Shown here: one piece after another, positions 57,951 through 64,000 of the stretch
Numbering within the stretch: position 1 is the stretch's first letter
Layout: each line of letters starts with the position of its first letter
Source: Sodiomyces alkalinus F11
Taxonomy: Eukaryota; Ascomycota; Sordariomycetes; Glomerellales; Plectosphaerellaceae
NCBI RefSeq assembly: GCF_003711515.1
Contig: NW_021167095.1
Span: 1 to 64,000 of the forward strand
Reading direction: 5' to 3'
DNA: 64,000 bases
Program-made: the position numbers and the translations under genes
Notes under the pieces: model-generated
Database searches by the model: none
Seen by the model: the letters and a program-made list of their open reading frames with translations, nothing else
Told to the model about the DNA's origin: nothing

Positions 57951-59440
57951 TAATAATAAACGCGCCGCTACTCCCGCGAGTATAACGCGAGCCTCCAAGA
58001 GGCTTAAGACCACGGCTACGGCGTTATCCTTATAGTCCGCTAGGTAATCTACCCCGTAGTCGGCTATATAGCCTGCCTTATCGTAGGTTATAGCTCCGGC
58101 TACGCTAAAGCCTCCTACTCCTACTACGGCTACGCCTTTAATATCGACTACTACGCCGTCGGTTACTCCCTGCTGGAAGGTAGTGGATATCGGTATAGGC
58201 GGGGATCTAAGGGCCCCCTATATACGTTATACGGGTAAGTTAGTGACGATTAACTTTACGGAGAAAACGCATACTATTAAGGCTATAACGTGCCGATACG
58301 CCAATAACGGTCGGCGCACAAATAAGTCCCACTACTATTTTTGAGTATAATAGCCTAAAATACCGCGTGGTAAGTTATATATCTTTATTATTATTTAATT
58401 TTTATAGCCCCTCTCTTTATAGACTACTCCGTGGGCCTAGTCCTTCTAATACGCGTAGTAGCTTCCTATCGCTAATAAGAATGCTACCGAGTAGCTTTAA
58501 AAGGTGTTATTTATCGCTATTAAGAAAGGTAGCCTAAATAAGAGTCGCCGCGTAAGTATTACTATATCCTTTTATTAACCCTGTATAATACTCTTACTAA
58601 TCCTCTATAGTACCAGGCCATAGCAGTTTAATACTAGGTTATCCTTAGAGAGGCTCTGGGTTAAACGACGCTAAAGTTTAACCGGTTAGCTACCGAGGAA
58701 GCTATAGCTACTTAGCGTTAAGCTAAGGAAATTACCGACGCCCGCTAGAAAACGGCGGATAATATCCACGAGAGGCTTAATAGTATAGAGTCGCTCTTTA
58801 AGTAATTCGTCGGGCTATAGTAGTAGTGTCTTACTATTAAGTAAAAACGCCTTAATATTAAATAATAATGCCTTATATTATATAAGCGCGACCTTGCGGC
58901 TTAGGAGCAGACGGCTAGTACTTTCGAGTAAATAGCTACTCTTAACCTAGGCTAGGCTCAGAGAGACCTACCTATACCCTTAGGGCCTACCTTAGCCCCC
59001 GCGGGGGTTAGCTTTATAGGTAGTAATATATTTAGTAACGGTGGCCCTGCGTAATATTAAGGCTCGCTATCGGGGGTTACGATACAGTAAGGTCTATAGG
59101 GTCCCCCGGATCCTTATAAAATGCCCGACGATAACGATATAGTGCCGGCCTTATTAGTGAAGAAGGGGAAGAAGGCTTTAACGCCCTTAACTCCTTTATC
59201 AGGGAAGAAGAAGAAAAAGCAGAAGGCGAAGACGCCTCTATCTCTTCGGCCTTCGATACTATCCGCGGGTAATAGGTAAAAGGGGGGAATAGCGGCTACT
59301 ACTATAGGGCAGAGCCAGGTATATATAGAGGATAATAGTAACGAGGTAGCTAGGCGGGAGCCTACCCCTCTAGATAATAACTTAATAGGGTTTAAGGACG
59401 TTCTTTTAGGGGTGTAATAGTTAATAGTATATATAGAGGA
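57951..59440 (+). pseudogene. Antisense ORF convergent with Gypsy-D pol
   Basis: Plus strand, opposite to the Gypsy-D pol that ends near 59,790. A segment with former Cys candidates lies at about 58,190-58,300 (YRRGSKGPLYTLYGQ, ENAYYQGYN). A long helical, Gln/Glu/Lys-rich region follows at about 58,620-58,960 (LATEEAIATQRQAKEIT, NIHERLNSIESLFKQFV) and looks like a coiled coil. The C-terminal part contains a basic stretch (about 59,160-59,240, GKKKKKQKAKT). Frames change between these parts. I do not recognise the family. Same position and orientation relative to pol as the antisense ORFs at 4,290, 7,100 and 45,840. Confidence 0.5.
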
Positions 59441-59789
59441 ACGGTTATTTTCTTTCCAGGTTTTTTACTAGCCTTCGGGTTAGGTTTTTCCTTTTTTTTG
59501 TTTTTTCTAGCTTTAGGGTAAACCTATCGCAACCCTAATAGTCCTAAGTATACTTCGCTATAATATAATCGTGTCCTATCGTAACGGTTGATTAAGGGAA
59601 AAGTAGAGGTAATTACACTTTAAGGGCGATAAGCTATTATGCTAAAGGAAGAAGAACGGGGTTTAAGGGGGCGTTACGTCTAAAACGAAAAATAGAGAAC
59701 AAGAGCAGAGTCCTCGATTAGAAAAACAGTAATCGTGGCGATAACGCCTATATAGTCCCCGTCCAGGTTAAGGGGGGGGTCTCTGCCTA
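59441..59789. other. Spacer between antisense ORF and Gypsy-D pol end
   Basis: T-rich patch near 59,490 (CCTTTTTTTTGTTTTTT). From about 59,760 the sequence resembles the start of the same pol at 63,630-63,720. No separate gene seen. Confidence 0.4.
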
Positions 59790-61379
59790 AGAATTTATCT
59801 CCACCGCCCACTAAAGGGTTTCTAGGTTAATAGAGCCGATACGTACGCTATATCTCGATTAGGTCCTTTACGGGAATAGTATGTAAACCTATTAGGTTCC
59901 CGATAAGTCGCCTTACCCGTAAGAAGGGAAAAGAGGTAAGGATAATACCCTTATATCGCGTTTTTAAGGTCCCTAGTAGGAATATTATAGGAACCTATAT
60001 AGTTCTTAGTTAGCTTCGCCTTAAAGTAGGCGTTGACGAGTTGGTCGGGGACGTTCCGCTTTAGCTCCTATGTATTCTCCTTATCGCTATATCCTGCCTA
60101 TTTAATTAGGTATTAACGTCGTTTACCCTAATATCGGTAGGCTAGAATAGCTTCGACGTCGTACTTATCCGAGTCCGGTTCGATATCGATAATAGGTGGC
60201 TCCGGCTATAATCTATCACGGGACCTCTATAGTTCTAGCAGAGAAACTAGGAAAACGTTATAGATCCTTATATCTTTTAGCAGGGCTAATTAGTATACTA
60301 GGCTATAAGTACCGATAATCTTAGTCACCTTATAGGGGCTAATAAACTTATCGCTAAGCTTTTTCGACGGTCTCTTCTACTGGATATTCTTCGTGGATAG
60401 TAGAATATACTCGTTAACCTTAAAAGAATGCTAGGCACGACTATTATTATATGACCGTTTATAAGAAGCCTAGGCCCTTTTGATAAGCTCTGAAATAGAC
60501 CGGCACTAGGCTATAAGGAATTCCGCACGGCGCTCGGCTTTAGCAGCGCGAACCTCGCCTGCCCTAGACAGTTATACCTCATTAGATCCCCTTAGATTAT
60601 AGCCTATTAGGGTACCGGATAGGATATAACGTATCGCAGAGTGCTACGCCGTATTATAGGTAAACTCTACTAACGGCAGCCGGTGAACCTAGTTATCCTA
60701 TTCCTACGAGTAGAAAACACGAAGGTAGTACTTAAGGTTCTGGTTCTACTGCTCTATCTATCTATTAGTTTACGGGTGCCACGCTATAGATAAGCGCCTA
60801 GCTACATCTAAATATCGATATAGCGTTACCTAAAAACGGCTTATAAACAGCGTGCCTCGGCCTAATATAATACCGTCAGGCAGGCTAACAGTACGAAAAA
60901 TATAATACTATAAAGACTTAGTTAGTCCTTCTACTATTAGGCCACTACTCGAGGGGATATAAATCGAGTACTTTATTAGGCTGTATACTACTATAAGGAT
61001 AGCGTCCCTTTTACGGCCTAGGCTATAAACCGGCGGCAGCCCCGTGATAAAGTTAATAGATATCTTTATAAAGGGGCGCTAAGGTACTAGAAGACTCGCC
61101 AGCTCGCTATATAGCTTATAATACCACGGCTTAGTGCGTTAACACACCCCGTAGGTAGGCATAAACTGCCGGATATCTATAGGTAAATAATCCTAAAAGT
61201 AGAAGTCCGAAACCCTCTTAATAGTCCTTATAACCCTATAGTGCCCCATACTAGATCCGTTATAGAAACACTATAGGACCTTTTAGCGGAGGCCAGAGTA
61301 GTCTAGTATAAACACGCGATTCTTAAAACAAAGGATACTACTACTCCTAGACTAATATCCGTATATAGCGTCGTTACTA

Positions 61380-62170
61380 TAGGCTTTACGCTACCTAGTA
61401 TAAAAAGGTTTATCTGCTTACGCCTCTACCACCTCTTCTAGTAAGGTAAGGGAATTAAGAGCGGGAACACGGTTAGGGGTAGTACGGGAACCACGCTAGT
61501 TCCCGATAAGGCCTAAGACTATTACGGGTTAGCCCCGTAATAAGGATCCGGCTATACTCCGGATCTTCCTCACTACGCGCTTAGTTAACGGACCTATATC
61601 GCTAAGTCATCGCTATCTTATAGCTAGCCTAGCGCTATAGACTTTTCTCCTTTTTCCTTCTTCTTTCCTTAGTTCTAGATAATCTATTATTACGACCTTA
61701 CTTAGTGCCACGACCTATAACCAGTCGTTTGTAAAGACAAAGTGCCTCGAAAAGGGCTCTAAAGAAAGATTATCCGCTTACGCCTCTTCTACCTATTCCG
61801 GTAAAGGAGAGTTAAGAGCGGGCATAGCGCGGGTACTATACTAGGTTCTATATAGGCCTAAGGCAGAACGCTTCGAAGAGGACTCTGGAAAAAGATTATC
61901 CGCTTATGTCTTAACCACCTTCAGTAAGGTAGGAGGAGCGGGAAAAATAGAATAGGGACTATTACGGGAACCACGCTAGTTACCGATATAGTCTAACATA
62001 GAACGCCTTAAGAAGGACTCTAAGACAGATAAAGGGTTATCCGCTTACGTCTTAACCACCTTCGGTAAGGGGGGGTTAATAACGGGAATATCAGAACCGG
62101 GGGTATTACGGGAACCACGCTAGTTACCGATATACCCATAATAAAACGCTTCGAAAAAGACTCTACCGCC
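61380..62170 (-). repeat. Four in-frame tandem repeats in the Gypsy-D RNase H-integrase linker
   Basis: Units of about 125-144 bp share ATCCGCTTACGYCT, then GGTAAGG, then CGGGAACCACGCTAGTTACCGAT. Starts of the last block are at 61,487, 61,831, 61,967 and 62,111. Two spacings (135 and 144) are multiples of three. The first interval contains a solo LTR. Each unit encodes about 42-48 residues (YIGNQRGSRN...LPKVVKTQADN). Confidence 0.8.
61515..61738 (+). mobile_element. Solo LTR of the Gypsy-C family with AAGAC duplication
   Basis: 61,520-61,733 is the reverse complement of the Gypsy-C LTR (214 bp), from TATTACGGG to GTCGTTTGTA. AAGAC flanks it at 61,515-61,519 and 61,734-61,738. This is a trace of an element lost by LTR-LTR recombination. 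Confidence 0.93.
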
Positions 62171-64000
62171 TTAGCCCGGTTAGTAACCAGGGCACGCTTA
62201 TAGGGCGTATATTAGGGCTTTCTTAATAACCTATCTGCGGGGTTTTATATCCCCGGGCGGTACCGAATCTTAAAATTAAACGGGGCGAGCTCCTTAAGCC
62301 ACTATACGTGCTGCCCCTTAAGCTTCGGCTTATCTACCAGGTAGCGATAGTTTAGGCAGTCTATTAGGACTATAACAGGGCTCTGACTATAAGCCACGTA
62401 GTAACGCCACGTGCGAAAAGACTCGATAATAGCTATAAGCTCGGAGTCGGGCGTATTATAATTAAGCTCGGCCCTATATAGCTTACAAGATATAAACGCC
62501 ATAGGGCGCTATAAGCTATCCTCGAGTTAACTAATAACGGCGCTAATAGCAAAGCCAGACACGTCGGGTTTAATACGTATAGGCAGGGCGGGGTTAAAAT
62601 ACCGTAGGACCGGTGCCTTCTAAAACAGCAGCTGTATTTCCTCGAACACGGCCTAGGCCTACTAGGAAAGGATAAGGACCCCGGCGTGCCCCCCCTTTAA
62701 ATAATCTATAAGAGGGGCAGCGACCTTAGAGTAGTTCTTAATAAAACGTCTATAGAAACCCGTAAAACCCAGGAAGACCTATATCTTCTTAAGACTCTTA
62801 GGAAGCTCCTAGTCGCGGATAGTCTTAACGCGGGATAGGTCTATACGTACCCTATCTAGACTATAGATAAAACCGAGGAATTCCACGTCTTTAGTCTTAA
62901 ACTCACACATATCGGGGTTAGTATACAGGGACTACTACCTAAGCCTAATAAGGACCTCGCGGACGTATACGCGGTAGGTGGCTAGGTCTTTACTACAGAT
63001 AAGAATATTATTAAGGTAGTCTATATAGATAATATCGATAAGACCCGTTAACGCTTAATTAATATAGCGTTAGAAGCTTGCTAGCGTATTAGTAAGACCG
63101 AATAGTATAATATGGTATTCGTAGTAGCTGTATTTTGTGCAGAACGCCGTCTTCTATTTATCACATACCCGTATACAAAGCCGGTAGTATACGTTCTTAA
63201 GATCTAGCTTAGTATAGTACTACGTTAAAGACAGATAATCTAAGATCTTATAGATAAGGGGTAGTAAGGTACGATCCTTAATAGTCACCGTATTTAGCCC
63301 ACTATAATTAATATAGAGGCGTAGCTTACTACCCCTCTTAGGGATAAACAGAATAGGCACGCTAAACGGGCTAATAGACGGTCTAATCTATCCCTTCGTG
63401 ACGGCGTTCTATAGGTATTAACGCAGCACTTCTAATTCCTAAGCGGCGAGGGGATAAATAGAACCGTAAGGAGGCTTCTTCCCTTCCTCGATCTTAATAG
63501 CGTAGTCCCACTACTAGTACGTCGGTAGCCGCCCGGTATTATCGATGTTAAAGATGTTAACGGAATCTTAATACTATTCTAGTAGCATAGGGGTAGTCAC
63601 TAAGTCCCCGTCTAGGCCAGAGTAGGCCCTATCTGCTAAGGATGTATCTCTATATCCCACTAAAGGGTTTTCTACTAGGTCGATATAGCCGATATATAGG
63701 CCCCGCGTATAACCTATATAGGTTAGAGTAAGGATAGACTTAGCTTATCTAACTACCCTACACAGCTCTCTTAGGGATATAACCATACTAAGCTCCGCGT
63801 AGGACAAGCGATAGGTCTATACTATACTACTAATTAATATTAAGGTTAACGGCTATAAGCCACGGTCTTCCCAGGATTATACGGGCGCCCTAGGGATTAA
63901 GCTATATAACGTAGAACTCGGCGCGCTATACTCTTTTCCGACCCTAGTAGTTAGTAGTAATAATAATCCTATATAGGGACCTAAGGGTTATGATCGTTTA

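Larger units (their letters stand above)
59790..64000 (-). pseudogene. Gypsy-D pol remnant (RT, RNase H, repeat linker, integrase)
   Basis: Minus strand, entering from the right edge of the window. RT runs from about 63,540 (KKPPYGSIYPL, IRPSISPFSVPILF, LRLYINYSGLN) to 62,880; its catalytic box reads YLNN at about 63,005-63,030 (YLDD expected). RNase H at about 62,650-62,300 includes a 66-codon open stretch at 62,302-62,502, which is the genuine frame (MAFISCKLYRAELNY). A tandem-repeat linker occupies 62,170-61,380. The integrase follows with INFITGLPP at about 61,055, a GRGTLF segment where DRG is expected, and QIEQQNQNL. A possible chromodomain start (YDVEAILAYR) lies near 60,150. Different clade from Gypsy-A/B/C. 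Protease and gag lie outside the window. Confidence 0.88.

Overview
The window looks like a block of repetitive DNA from a filamentous ascomycete (Pezizomycotina). It is packed with LTR retrotransposons (Ty3/Gypsy and Ty1/Copia), a Tad1-like LINE family and one Fot1/pogo-type DNA transposon. Nearly all of it shows saturated repeat-induced point mutation (RIP): CA and TG dinucleotides are scarce, TA is hugely over-represented and CG is kept. Gln (CAA/CAG) and Trp (TGG) codons have therefore become TAA/TAG, Cys and His codons have become Tyr codons, and ATG has become ATA. I found no intact host gene, tRNA, rRNA or CRISPR. Every coding feature is listed as a pseudogene, read by following one frame through stop codons and treating TAG/TAA as former Gln/Trp.

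Layout. 1-1,010: unassigned. 1,011-5,240: a Gypsy pol (+) followed by a convergent antisense ORF (-). 5,907-7,010: a Gypsy LTR abutting an integrase/chromodomain fragment (+). 7,100-7,848 and 17,831-18,060: two halves of another antisense ORF (-), split by a complete 10 kb Gypsy element (7,854-17,825, minus, 362 bp LTRs, target duplication GGGCG). That element also has an extra same-strand ORF between pol and its 3' LTR. 18,655-24,775: LINE copy 1 (-) with a 715 bp assembly gap. 24,780-28,966: Copia-1 (-), cut off in its RT where the LINE begins. 28,972-30,299: end of Copia-2 (+). 31,040-34,557: Copia-3 (+), cut off by a Gypsy element (34,558-38,823, +), which is itself cut off at LINE copy 2 (38,861-45,080, continuing at 52,306-52,405). 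The LINE 3' UTR contains a complete 7.2 kb Gypsy (45,081-52,305, minus, target duplication TATAC) with an antisense ORF. 52,456-56,856: two head-to-head Copia 5' ends around a Fot1-like transposon (53,195-55,162, TA duplication). 57,951-64,000: an antisense-type ORF (+) convergent with another Gypsy pol (-), which contains an in-frame tandem-repeat linker with a solo LTR in it.

The most unusual signal is architectural. In four Gypsy copies the space downstream of the integrase/chromodomain carries an ORF on the opposite strand, running towards pol. In at least three of them I read a region of former Cys residues (now mostly Tyr), with low-complexity or coiled-coil-like sequence after it. A fifth Gypsy copy carries an unrelated sense-strand extra ORF in the same position. 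Target-site duplications found by eye at three Gypsy insertions and the Fot1 insertion support the nesting order.
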